DNA of 64,000 nucleotides from JALYGY01 sp963800975 (GTDB taxonomy: Bacteria > Actinomycetota > Rubrobacteria > Rubrobacterales > Rubrobacteraceae), in NCBI GenBank assembly GCA_963800975.1, contig CAWDDB010000008.1, positions 1,116,001-1,180,000 of the forward strand, in the 5' to 3' direction. A program made the translations under genes and the position numbers. Positions within the stretch are counted from its first letter, which is position 1. Each line of letters begins with the position of its first letter. Shown here piece by piece: positions 39,916 through 48,296 of this stretch. The notes below the pieces were generated by a model. The model was not told where the DNA came from. It saw only the letters and a program-made list of their open reading frames with translations, and made no database searches.

Positions 39916-40309
39916 TTTGCTGCGCGGACGTCCTGCCCCGATGGTCGTGAATGGATCAAGCTGCGAAGTGTAGAAGGACCAGTAGCACTCTGATACTCAA
40001 TAATTTCTCCGATGCATGTACCCACCGTCAATCATTGAATCGGGAAGGATTGTCGAGCTCTGGCGGAGTCCCGGCTGGCAATTGGAAAGCACGAAAGATG
40101 TGTAGATTCACCTATAGAAGCGGTTAATCGTGTTCAGGTATGATTCAGGGCGGTCGTTGCTCTGGGTGCATAGACTAGAAATGGAGCGCAACGTCTCGCC
40201 GGCTCGTCGATAGGATACTGCTTCGACAGCCGGAGGTGAGCGTGCGCGGGCTCTCGACGGCGAAAAGGGATGTGCCAGGATCGCCAGTCAATCCTCCACC
40301 GATACGAAC
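39916..40309 (+). other. Intergenic region upstream of the LAL copy 2 gene
   Basis: About 390 bases, lower in GC around 39990-40150. It should hold the LAL copy 2 promoter; a TATGAT near 40139 could be a -10, with no clear -35. No box motif faces the LAL gene, so the regulator does not seem to use its own type of site. Confidence 0.35.
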
Positions 40310-42544
40310 GTGGATCCTTCGGGGATCGTCGTCAAGCCCAAGCTGCGGGCGCCGGCGCTGCGACCCGAGCAGCTGGCCCGTCCTCGGCTGCTCGAACATC
40401 TAGGGGAAGTCTTAGACCGCAAGATCACCGTCGTAAGCGGTCCGGCCGGCTACGGCAAGACGACGCTACTCGCCCAGTGGAATCAGGCGGAACCCAGGTT
40501 GCATTTCGCCTGGGTCTCCCTCGACAAACGGGACAACGATCCGGTCAGGCTGTGGAGGCACGTCGTAGAATCCTTGCGCCGGGATTCGCCACCAGAAGAA
40601 TTCGGAGCCGATGCTCTCGTGGTGCTTGGCGCCGCGGGATCCAGGCTCGTGGAGACGCCGCTTCCCATGCTGTTAAACGAGCTCGCCGAGCTGCCACACC
40701 GGGTCGTGGTGATTCTCGACGATTACCAGTTCGTGACCGAGGAGGAGTGCCACGAGTCGGTGGCCTTCTTCGTGGAGCACCTGCCTACCAACGTTCACCT
40801 CGTCGTCTCGAGCCGCAACGACCCGACTTTGCCGCTGGGGCGTTGGCGGGCAAAAGGCGAGATGAACGAGATCCGCACCGACCAACTCGCCTTCTCCGAC
40901 GAGGAAGCCGCCCACCTGTTGAACGAGAGCCTGGGGCTAGACGTCGGCCCCGATGATCTCTCTGTGCTCATGGAGCGCACCGAGGGGTGGCCGGCTGCTA
41001 TCTACCTCGCCGCCCTCTCCTTGCGACAGAGGGAGGACAGGCACGCCTTCATCGAATCGTTCGGGGGCAGCAACCGCTACATCGTCGACCTCCTGGCAGA
41101 AGAGGTTCTGAGCGTCCTCCCCGAAGAAACGAGGGAGTTCCTGCTCAGGACCTCGGTGCTCAGCAAGATGAAGGGGTCCCTTTGCGACGCGGTGGCGGGT
41201 AGGGAGGGTTCCGCCAAGCTCCTTAGAGAGCTTGCCCGCTCCAACCTGTTCGTGGTTCCCCTGGGCGAGCAGGGGGAGTGGTATCGGTACCACCACCTAT
41301 TCTCGGATCTGCTGCTCTACGAGCTCAAGAGCACAAGACCCGAACTGATCCCCGTTCTGCACCGCCGGGCTAGCTTGTGGTTAGAGAAAGCGGGCTCCTT
41401 CGAGGGCGCCATCGAGCATGCCATCACGGCCGCGGACTACGGGCGCGCGAGCCTGCTGATCGCACGCCACTGGTTCGGGTATCTGGTCAGCGGCCAGACG
41501 GCGACGGTGGAACGGTGGCTCGAGGCGTTGCCCGAAGAGCTGATTATGCATGATGCCGCGCTTCTCCTGGTGAGGGCGTGGGTCTGCGCCCTCTTTGGCC
41601 GGTGCGAAGAGAGCGAGTGGTTTCTGGCTCTTGCCGAGAGCATCCCTCACGAAGGGCCGCTCCCAGACGGGACCGCGTCGGTCGAGTCGGGCGCGGTCAC
41701 CGTACGAGCCAGCTTCGGCTTTAACGGCATCCAGAGCGCCCTCGAGGCATCTCGGCTCGCCGCAGAACTGGAGCCCGAGCTAAGCTCGCCGCGGGCTGCA
41801 TTGGTACGGTTCGGGCTGGGAGTTAGCTCGTACCTCTCCGGAGAGACCTCGAAAGCTCGAAAGCAGCTCGACGCAGCTCTGGAGCTGGCAGACGCCGGCC
41901 AACCCCTCATGCAGATAGTTGTCCGATGCTTCCTCTCGCTGGTTGCTACAGACGAGGGCCACCTGGAGGAGGCCGAGTCGCTCGCTAACGAGGCGCAGGG
42001 GCTGGTGGACCGCTTCGGGTTGCGGGGGATACCGCAAGCCACACTGGCGCCCATCGCACTCGGCTATATGCTCGCAAGACGCGGGGATCTGGCTGAGGCT
42101 CAAACCGAACTCGAGGGTGGTCTTGCGCGAAGGGCGTCGCCTGGTCTGAGCCCCTGGCCAACCCTCATAGGATTGCTCGCCCTCGCGCAAGTCCGGATCG
42201 CTAGCGGAGACCGAGACGGGGGTAAGGAGGTGCTCGCCGAGGCGCGAGACATCCTGGAGCCTTTTGGCGACGACACCGGCATCTTCTCCGACCTTCTGGA
42301 GCGCCAGGAGCGCAAGCTTCGCACCCGCAAGCGGCGGGATGGATCGCTCAATGGCGAGCTCACGCCGCGCGAGCTGGACGTGCTTGGGCTCCTGGACGGC
42401 GAGCAATCCACCCGGCAGATAGCGGACAGCCTCTACGTCGCTACCAGTACGGTTAGAACGCAGGTCAAGTCCATCTACCGCAAGCTCGGGGTCTCCTCGC
42501 GCGAGCAGGCCGTGGACGAGGGCCATGCCAGGGGGCTCATCTAG
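40310..42544 (+). CDS. MalT-like (LAL) LuxR-family transcription activator, copy 2 (intact)
   Basis: A 744-residue regulator. Residues 44-51 are Walker A (GPAGYGKT), VVILDDYQFV is Walker B, and MNEIRTDQLAFSDEEA is a conserved STAND-ATPase block. The middle (about 350-660) is rich in paired helices of TPR type, where inducers bind in MalT. The C-terminus (about 680-744) is a LuxR helix-turn-helix: LTPRELDVLGLLDGEQSTRQIA and STVRTQVKSIYRKLGVSSREQA. Such proteins bind ATP and an inducer, oligomerise and activate promoters. GTG 40310 is the likely start, though no strong ribosome site is seen. Box promoter 5 starts 22 bases after the stop. It is the best candidate to bind the six boxes; that is inference. 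Confidence 0.93.
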   Translation: MDPSGIVVKPKLRAPALRPEQLARPRLLEHLGEVLDRKITVVSGPAGYGKTTLLAQWNQAEPRLHFAWVSLDKRDNDPVRLWRHVVESLRRDSPPEEFGADALVVLGAAGSRLVETPLPMLLNELAELPHRVVVILDDYQFVTEEECHESVAFFVEHLPTNVHLVVSSRNDPTLPLGRWRAKGEMNEIRTDQLAFSDEEAAHLLNESLGLDVGPDDLSVLMERTEGWPAAIYLAALSLRQREDRHAFIESFGGSNRYIVDLLAEEVLSVLPEETREFLLRTSVLSKMKGSLCDAVAGREGSAKLLRELARSNLFVVPLGEQGEWYRYHHLFSDLLLYELKSTRPELIPVLHRRASLWLEKAGSFEGAIEHAITAADYGRASLLIARHWFGYLVSGQTATVERWLEALPEELIMHDAALLLVRAWVCALFGRCEESEWFLALAESIPHEGPLPDGTASVESGAVTVRASFGFNGIQSALEASRLAAELEPELSSPRAALVRFGLGVSSYLSGETSKARKQLDAALELADAGQPLMQIVVRCFLSLVATDEGHLEEAESLANEAQGLVDRFGLRGIPQATLAPIALGYMLARRGDLAEAQTELEGGLARRASPGLSPWPTLIGLLALAQVRIASGDRDGGKEVLAEARDILEPFGDDTGIFSDLLERQERKLRTRKRRDGSLNGELTPRELDVLGLLDGEQSTRQIADSLYVATSTVRTQVKSIYRKLGVSSREQAVDEGHARGLI

Positions 42545-42566
42545 CCTTTCCCACGGAACACGCAAT

Positions 42567-42624
42567 TCCCCTAGGGGAAAAGTCGCGTTGGGTGAAGATA
42601 GACCATCGTGGCATGCGTTACGCT
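42567..42624 (+). promoter_or_regulatory. Box promoter 5
   Basis: TCCCCTAGGGGA (42567-42578), 12 bases, GGTGA (42591-42595), 23 bases, TACGCT (42619-42624), the same -10 as site 1. It lies 22 bases after the LAL copy 2 stop and faces small protein copy 2. Confidence 0.83.
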
Positions 42625-42635
42625 CGGTGAGAGCT

Positions 42636-42896
42636 ATGGAGAGCCGAGACAAACCAAGGAGAGCCTACAAGGACGCCAGGACGGTTTACCGCATAGTCGT
42701 AGACGGAGAGCTCAGCACGCGGTACGCGGCGGCCTTCGAAGAGATGGAGATGGAGGTCGGGGGCGGGCAGACGGTTCTCGTGGGGGAGGTCATCGACCAA
42801 CCCCGCCTGCACGGCATCCTCGACCGCATAAACGGATTGGGGCTCAAGCTGGTGAGCGTGGAGTCCACGATCCGAGAACCCCGCGGCAGCAGGTGA
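42636..42896 (+). CDS. Small conserved protein, copy 2 (paralogue of 22981-23196)
   Basis: An 86-residue frame from ATG 42636. From residue 18 it matches copy 1: YRIVVDGELSTRYAAAFEEM and LHGILDRINGLGLKLVSVE. The first ATG is only 11 bases from the -10, giving almost no leader. By alignment the copy 1 ATG falls on an ACG near 42681 here, after a kept AAGGACG; so translation starts either at 42636 with an extension or at a rare codon. The role is unknown. Its position behind LAL copy 2 and box 5 repeats the layout at 23 kb. Confidence 0.8.
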   Translation: MESRDKPRRAYKDARTVYRIVVDGELSTRYAAAFEEMEMEVGGGQTVLVGEVIDQPRLHGILDRINGLGLKLVSVESTIREPRGSR

Positions 42897-43001
42897 GCCG
42901 GCCGCGGATGATCGATGAGGCGCGACAAAATCCACCGGGGTCTCCAGGAAACGGTGAGCGCTTACCGGCGACGGGGCGAGACTAGGAGGAGGTAACAGGG
43001 T

Positions 43002-43295
43002 ATGGGTTGTCTGCTAGCCATGTTCGGGGGGCTCTTCCCGCGACTCGGGGTATTGATCATCTGGATCGCCAGGCCGGCTCTCGTCGATGCGGCGTTCAAC
43101 ACGTTCATCTTGCCGCTGCTCGGCATCATCTTCCTCCCGTTTACGACCCTGATCTACGTGATCGTGTACGTCCCTGGCGTCGGGCTCACAAGTTGGGGCC
43201 TCTTCTGGGTCATCCTCGCTCTGGTGCTCGACGTCGGCCAATTAGGAGCCAGCTACACCCAGCGGAACCAGATCCCCGGAGCGCGAGGCGCATGA
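43002..43295 (+). CDS. Small membrane protein of about four hydrophobic segments
   Basis: A 97-residue hydrophobic protein: MGCLLAMFGGLFPRLGVLII, an ARPALVDAAF turn, LPLLGIIFLPFTTLIYVIVY, then WGLFWVILALVLDVGQLG and a short tail TQRNQIPGARGA. AGGAGG lies 9 bases before the ATG. Similar small proteins occur near DUF6325 and SHOCT genes in other actinobacteria, from memory. It is probably transcribed from box promoter 5 with its neighbours. The function is unknown. Confidence 0.82.
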   Translation: MGCLLAMFGGLFPRLGVLIIWIARPALVDAAFNTFILPLLGIIFLPFTTLIYVIVYVPGVGLTSWGLFWVILALVLDVGQLGASYTQRNQIPGARGA

Positions 43296-43440
43296 AGGAG
43301 GCGTAGGGATCTACCCGGATACGGACAGGAGAGTAGAAGCCATGCGAGACGGCTCCGGAGCGGTCAGAACGAGAGGAGTCGTGTGGCTCGAAAAACGGGC
43401 GCTGGGGGTAATCGGTGACAGAAAACCACGGAGGTGAACG

Positions 43441-43974
43441 ATGACGGAGAAGATAGGCCCGGTTCAGCTGGTGGCGGTCGGCTTCGACCCGGAGGCGAAC
43501 TTCGAGGGCAGAATCATGGACGAGCTATCCAGGCTCGAACGCCACGAGACCATTCGTATCCTCGACCTGCTGTTCGTGCACAAAGATGCCGAGACGGGAG
43601 ACCTCCTCGCCCTCGACTACCAGGGCGAGGATCTGGGCGCGATAGTCGGGGCGCTACTCGGTTTCGAGTTCGAGGGTGACGGCGTTCCGGAAGCCGAATC
43701 GTCGCAGGAGATACAGGGCCACGCCTTCGGTCTCTCGCAAGAGGAGATCGAGGAGATAGCGGCCTCGCTCGACCCCGGCAGCTCCGCCGGCTTCGTTCTC
43801 ATCGAGCACGTGTGGGCGCGGGATCTGAAGCGCGTGATCCGCGACGCGGGCGGGTTCCCGCTCGGGGAGGGCTTCATCACACCCGAGGCTCTCGCGGAGG
43901 TCGCGATCGAGCTCGTGGCCATGTCCGAGGCCATCGAGGAGCTCGAGAAAGAGGAGGCGGCCGCCGGCGCTTAG
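43441..43974 (+). CDS. DUF6325-family protein
   Basis: A 177-residue protein. The start IGPVQLVAVGFDPEANFEGR followed by HETIRILDLLFVHKDAETGD fits the actinobacterial DUF6325 family (function unknown). A middle acidic stretch precedes SAGFVLIEHVWARDLKRVI, and the last 50 residues are helical and acidic (AIEELEKEEAAAGA). There are no membrane segments apart from a short Gly/Leu stretch (LGAIVGALLGF). GGAGG precedes the ATG. It belongs to the gene run after box promoter 5 and is followed 49 bases later by the SHOCT gene. Confidence 0.85.
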   Translation: MTEKIGPVQLVAVGFDPEANFEGRIMDELSRLERHETIRILDLLFVHKDAETGDLLALDYQGEDLGAIVGALLGFEFEGDGVPEAESSQEIQGHAFGLSQEEIEEIAASLDPGSSAGFVLIEHVWARDLKRVIRDAGGFPLGEGFITPEALAEVAIELVAMSEAIEELEKEEAAAGA

Positions 43975-44023
43975 CTTCGAGAGATCAGGGAGGGTTGAAC
44001 AAACGAGAGGAAGGAGAAGGCAC

Positions 44024-44308
44024 ATGGGGCTCATGGGAGAACGGGCCGGCGATCGGATGCAGGCGCGGCAGACCTACAGAACCATGGCGCGCATGGAGCG
44101 GCGCCGTTCGTTCGTTCAGAGCAAGGTGGGAGCGAGGCAGGATTTTGGTCGCGAGGACCCGGCCGAGGCACAGGCGGCGCCCACCCCCTCGGCCTCACCC
44201 GAGCCGGAGTACGTGGGAGAGCTGCAGCAGCTCGCCCAGCTCCGCGATCAGGGCATCCTCAGCGACGAGGAGTTCGAGGCCAAGAAGAAACAGCTCCTCG
44301 GGATCTGA
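44024..44308 (+). CDS. SHOCT-domain protein
   Basis: A 94-residue protein. The first 45 residues are basic with many Arg/Met; a Pro/Ala linker follows. The C-terminal 30 residues are the SHOCT motif: LQQLAQLRDQGILSDEEFEA then KKKQLLGI. SHOCT is a short helical domain that mediates oligomerisation in many small bacterial proteins. GGAAGGAGAAGG precedes the ATG. It follows the DUF6325 gene in the same run. Confidence 0.88.
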   Translation: MGLMGERAGDRMQARQTYRTMARMERRRSFVQSKVGARQDFGREDPAEAQAAPTPSASPEPEYVGELQQLAQLRDQGILSDEEFEAKKKQLLGI

Positions 44309-44371
44309 TTCCGCAGAGCTCACGAAACAAACGGGGCCGATAGGGACGCGCCACGAAGTGTGGGCTCGCCG

Positions 44372-44488
44372 CTTCGTGGTCGGGCTCAGGAGGTCATACC
44401 TGAGGTGCACGGCCGGATGAACACCCACAGCTGGCTCGTAACCATCATCGTCTACGTCGTGTTCATCGTGCTCATCCTCTCGGGCTAG
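44372..44488 (+). pseudogene. C-terminal remnant of a GAP-family gene
   Basis: The last 24 codons (44417-44488) read MNTHSWLVTIIVYVVFIVLI and stop, almost the same as the end of the GAP gene at 46128 (MNTHSWLVNIIVCAVFIVLI), also in DNA. About 13 codons upstream still align weakly (AQEVIPEVHGR against AKQAMPKIRDW). Nothing further upstream matches. It is the tail of a lost third GAP copy, directly in front of the DUF389 gene. Confidence 0.8.
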
Positions 44489-44503
44489 AGGAGCGCGGGG
44501 ACT

Positions 44504-45508
44504 ATGCAATCAGGGAGAGCCGACACGAGGATGGTGGCGGTAGACGACCTTGACCACATGCGCGCCGCGGTGTTCTTCGAAGGGCCAGACATCCGTCAGC
44601 GGTTGAGCCGGTTCTGGATCCTGCTCACCCTGGCATCCGTTATCGCTGCGGCCGGCGTCGTCGCCGATTCCGCGGCGACAGTGATCGGGGCCATGATCGT
44701 CGCTCCTTTGATGACCCCGATCCTCGGCACGATGTTGTCGGTAATTCTCGCTGACCGGACGAACCTGATGCGCTCCCTCCTCCTTGTTGCCGGGGGCGTC
44801 CTTGCCGCGATCGCCATCGGGTGGCTGGTCGGATTGCTCGTCTTCGACAACGTCGACGCCGAGACGAACTCCCAGGTCGCCCAGCGCGTCCAGCCAAAGC
44901 TCATCGACCTGCTCGCGGCGCTCGCGACCGGCGCCGTTGGATCGATCGCCCTGATCCGACGCGACATCTCCGACACGTTGCCGGGGGTCGCCATCGCCAT
45001 CTCGCTCGTGCCCCCGCTTACCGTGGTTGGTCTCACCCTCGATGCCGGCAAGCTGGACCAGTCGCTCGGCGCGTTCCTTCTCTTCCTGACCAACGCCGCC
45101 GCGATCCTCGGCATCGGAATGGTCGTGATGGCGCTCTACGGCGTGCACCGCCTCGTCGTCCCGGTATCCGACCCCGAGCAGCGGACCGTCAACCGCCGCA
45201 ACGCGGTCATTGTCATCGCCGCGATGGTAGTCGTGGTAAGTATCCCGTTGACCCTTACATCAGTCACCATCATCCGCGACACCTCGCGCGAAGCAAGGAC
45301 GCTGGCAGCGGCGCGGTCGTTTGGCGACGAAGTCGGCTGGACCAAGGTCGACACCACCACCCGCAACGGCATGGTCTTCGTCCACATGGAGGGTCCGCCT
45401 CCGGTGCCCAAGACCGCCCGGTTGCGGACGGAGCTTGTAGAGCAAGGCGTCGATCCCTCGAACGTGAGCGTCGAGCTCGTCCCCGCGCGGCTCGTTACCT
45501 TCGACTGA
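44504..45508 (+). CDS. DUF389/TIGR00341-family membrane protein
   Basis: A 334-residue protein. A short hydrophilic start is followed by the family core with six to seven helices: RFWILLTLASVIAAAGVVAD, SAATVIGAMIVAPLMTPILG, GAVGSIALIRRDISDTLPGVAIAISLVPP and LLFLTNAAAILGIG. The last 80 residues are soluble (RDTSREARTLAAARSFGDE on). DUF389 proteins are common but of unproven function; a transport role is likely. GAGGAG lies about 8 bases before the ATG. It lies 15 bases after the GAP remnant, so it may have been cotranscribed with that lost gene. Confidence 0.92.
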   Translation: MQSGRADTRMVAVDDLDHMRAAVFFEGPDIRQRLSRFWILLTLASVIAAAGVVADSAATVIGAMIVAPLMTPILGTMLSVILADRTNLMRSLLLVAGGVLAAIAIGWLVGLLVFDNVDAETNSQVAQRVQPKLIDLLAALATGAVGSIALIRRDISDTLPGVAIAISLVPPLTVVGLTLDAGKLDQSLGAFLLFLTNAAAILGIGMVVMALYGVHRLVVPVSDPEQRTVNRRNAVIVIAAMVVVVSIPLTLTSVTIIRDTSREARTLAAARSFGDEVGWTKVDTTTRNGMVFVHMEGPPPVPKTARLRTELVEQGVDPSNVSVELVPARLVTFD

Positions 45509-45720
45509 CCGAGTAGCACAAGCTGTCGCCGCTCGATCCCGACATACCGGAGTGAGATGAAGCCGGCCACGTCATCGCGCGTCTACAAGCCTCCCTGGAA
45601 ACACTCGCGCGAATCGGCCATTCCCCAAGTGGACAACGAGACCCACCGCAACACCTTCTCGACCAGATCAGGTCCCTTTGCGACCAAGTAGCGCAACGGG
45701 GCGTTTCCCGTCGATGAATA

Positions 45721-45777
45721 TCCCCTAGGTGATATTCACCCATGGGTGAAGACGGCACTTCTTCTCGCGCTTAGGAT
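45721..45777 (+). promoter_or_regulatory. Box promoter 6 (slightly diverged)
   Basis: TCCCCTAGGTGA (45721-45732, one change in the palindrome), 12 bases, GGTGA (45745-45749), then 22 bases to TAGGAT (45772-45777). It faces the remnant at 45853, the GAP gene at 46128 and the glutamate decarboxylase remnant. The region before it (45509-45720) holds no gene. Confidence 0.75.
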
Positions 45778-45852
45778 GTTGCCACAAGAAGAGGAGAAGT
45801 ACGCCAGAACGGGGATCTGCAGCGGTTCCGCGTCGATTAGGAGGTTTCGTGG

Positions 45853-46131
45853 ATGGACTACGATATTGCGATCGGCGGGACGTACGCGGCCGTGGATAGC
45901 TTCGAGGCCGATCGCGACATCATCGAGGATCTGCACCCGGCCGGCGCGGCGGGTAGATTCACCAGCCCAATCGTCTCGGTTCGGATCGACACCGGCGAGG
46001 ACGACTTTCTGATCCCGCCCCCGAGAGGCGCTTCAATCTGGCGCTGGCGTCCGAGCGGTGGGCGTCGCCGTGCGCGCGCCCATACGCCAATCGGCGGAGG
46101 AGACAGGGAGCCAAAGGAGCCAAGACAATGA
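45853..46131 (+). pseudogene. Probable N-terminal remnant of a DUF1269-like gene
   Basis: The frame begins MDYDIAIGGTYAAVDSFEAD and RDIIEDLHPAGA, a start similar to some actinobacterial DUF1269-like proteins. After about 55 residues the sequence becomes Arg/Pro-rich and looks like an out-of-frame reading. The frame ends inside the start of the GAP gene. I take it as a truncated gene behind box promoter 6; the family link is from memory and weak. Confidence 0.4.
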
Positions 46132-46748
46132 ACCTGCAGATACTTCCCCTGGCCATCACGATGATGGCTGGGCCGCAGATCATGTCGGCTATCATCTTCG
46201 TCACCACCCCCAAAGCCGTGAAGGTCTCCCTGGCTTTCTTGTCAGGCGTAGCGATCGCAGCGACAGTGGGTGTGTCCATCGCCCTCATCATCAACAACAG
46301 ACTGTCGCTTGGCGATCCCTCGGACAACGGTTCGACCGGCCAAATTATCCAGTACGTGCTCGTCGGACTGCTCGTGTTGCTGGCCCTAAAGAACTACGTG
46401 CGCCGCGAGACGGTCGAGCCTCCGAGGTGGCTCGGTACGCTCATGAGCGCAGATCCGATGAAGGCATTCAAGACCGGATTACTCGTGATCCTGCTAATGC
46501 CATCGGACATCATCATCATGCTGACGGTTGGGGTGAACCTGGCGCAGATCAACGCGGGCTTGGTGGCCGCGCTGCCGTTTATAGCGGCGACGGTGCTAGT
46601 CGCCGCGCTCCCCCTGCTGCTCTTCATACTGTTCCACAGTCGAGCGAAGCAGGCCATGCCGAAGATACGCGACTGGATGAACACACACAGCTGGCTGGTG
46701 AACATCATCGTCTGCGCGGTGTTCATCGTGCTCATCCTCTCGGGCTAA
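46128..46748 (+). CDS. GAP-family membrane protein, copy 2 (intact)
   Basis: A 206-residue protein with six predicted helices: MNLQILPLAITMMAGPQIMS, FVTTPKAVKVSLAFLSGVAI, IIQYVLVGLLVLLALKNYV, then SADPMKAFKTGLLVILLMPS and the C-terminal WMNTHSWLVNIIVCAVFIV. The 'MKAFKTGLLVI' loop is the usual family mark. GAP/Sap proteins were named for export of glycopeptidolipid or sulfolipid in mycobacteria; here the cargo is unknown. CAAGGAGCCAAGACA precedes the ATG. It is probably expressed from box promoter 6 and is followed 25 bases later by the gadB remnant. Confidence 0.88.
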   Translation: MNLQILPLAITMMAGPQIMSAIIFVTTPKAVKVSLAFLSGVAIAATVGVSIALIINNRLSLGDPSDNGSTGQIIQYVLVGLLVLLALKNYVRRETVEPPRWLGTLMSADPMKAFKTGLLVILLMPSDIIIMLTVGVNLAQINAGLVAALPFIAATVLVAALPLLLFILFHSRAKQAMPKIRDWMNTHSWLVNIIVCAVFIVLILSG

Positions 46749-46773
46749 GGACGTACCGGAAAGGGGACCAGTA

Positions 46774-48170
46774 ATGACGCTGCACACGAGGATCACGGGG
46801 GAGGAACCTGACGAGCAGTACCTCTCGGTCAATCCCCTCTTCGCCGACCAAGGGATGACCGTCCCCAAGCACCGTATGCCTGACGGACCCATGGCGCCCG
46901 ACGTGGCGTACGAGATCATCCACGACGAGCTCATGCTCGACGGTAACGCCCGCCTGAACCTCGCCACCTTCGTCACGACCTGGATGGAGCCTCAGGCCGA
47001 GAAGCTGATGGCCGAATGCTTCGACAAGAACATGATCGACAAGGACGAGTACCCGCAGACCGCCGAGCTGGAGGAGCGCTGCGTCAACATGCTGAGCCGC
47101 CTGTGGAACTCACCCGAGCACCGATTCGGCTACGGGATGCTCGACCACCGGCTCGAGCGAGGCCGCGATGCTCGGAGGGATGGCCCTCAAGCGCCGCTGG
47201 CAGCACAGGAGGCGCGAGGCCGGAAAGAGCGCCGAGCGGCCGAACATGGTGATGGGCATAAACGTGCAGGTCTGCTGGGAGAAGTTCTGCAACTACTTGG
47301 GAGGTCGAGCCCCGCTACGTGCCGATGGAAGGTGACCGTTTCCACCTGAACGGCGAGGAGGCGGCGAAGCTCTGCGACGAGAACACCATCGGCGTGGTCG
47401 CCATCCTCGGCTCGACCTTCGACGGTTCCTACGAGCCGGTGCAGGAGATCTCGGACGCCCTGGACGACCTGCAGGAGCGCACCGGTCTCGACGTGCCGCT
47501 CCACGTGGACGGGGCTTCGGGGGGGATGGTCGCGCCGTTTCTCGATCCCGACCTCGTCTGGGACTTCCGCCTGCCGCGCGTGGCGTCCATCAACACCTCG
47601 GGCCACAAGTACGGCCGGGTGTACCCTGGCGTGGGTTGGGTGGTCTGGCGCGACCCTGAGGCGCTGCCCGAGGAGCTAGTTTTCCGGGTCAACTACCTCG
47701 GGGGGGACATGCCCACGTTCGCGCTGAACTTCTCGCGACCCGGCGCGCAGGTCGTGGCGCAGTACTTCAACTTCCTGAGGCTGGGTTTCGAGGGCTACCG
47801 GCGCGTGCAGCAGGAGTGCCGGGACATCGCGACTTTGCGGCTCCGCCGCCATCGCGGAGCTGGGTCCCTTCGAGCTCATAACCGACGGCTCGCGAGCTTC
47901 CCGTCTTCGCCTTCAAGGTTCGGGACGACGTGGACAATTACTCGGCCTTCGACGTCTCGAGCGGGATGCGCGAGCGCGGCTGGCAGGTGCCCGCGTACAC
48001 GTTTCCCAAGAACCGAGAGGACCTGGTGGCGCTCAGGGTCGTGGTCAGGAACGGTTACAGCCGGGACCCCGCCGACATGTTCCTCGGCCGACCTGAAGCG
48101 GTTGCTGCAGCGGTTGGAGAAGCAATCCTCCCCGGCGCACGACGCATCTCACGCAAACTTTCACCATTGA
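46774..48170 (+). pseudogene. gadB: Glutamate decarboxylase gene with about four frameshifts
   Basis: Fragments spell one GadB of about 465 residues. It starts LSVNPLFADQGMTVPKHRMP with LNLATFVTTWMEPQAEKLM. The frame breaks near 47140 (TTGSSEAAMLGGMALKRRW is in another frame), near 47300 (VEPRYVPMEGDRF), near 47850-47900 and near 48087 (ADLKRLLQRLEKQ). The PLP lysine is in NTSGHKYG (about 47608) and the Asp pairing with PLP is in HVDGASGG. Glutamate decarboxylase uses up protons and supports acid resistance with an antiporter; no GadC is seen here. With this many breaks it is dead. It ends at TGA 48168-48170. Confidence 0.9.
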
Positions 48171-48296
48171 TGGACGGAGGTCTACATTGCCCGGACGCGC
48201 AGCGGTAGAGCTTTCCGCGGGTGGTCGCAGTAGCTAGATGTGAACACGCAAAAGGTCTGGACGAGAGAAGCGACAACGACGAGAGGTGAACACGTT

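Noticed and set aside
38892..40031. DUF1269 copy 2 as part of a 379-residue protein
   Set aside because: The first 217 residues have no family pattern and cross the box promoter region's transcript; copy 1 and the ribosome site both place the start at 39380.
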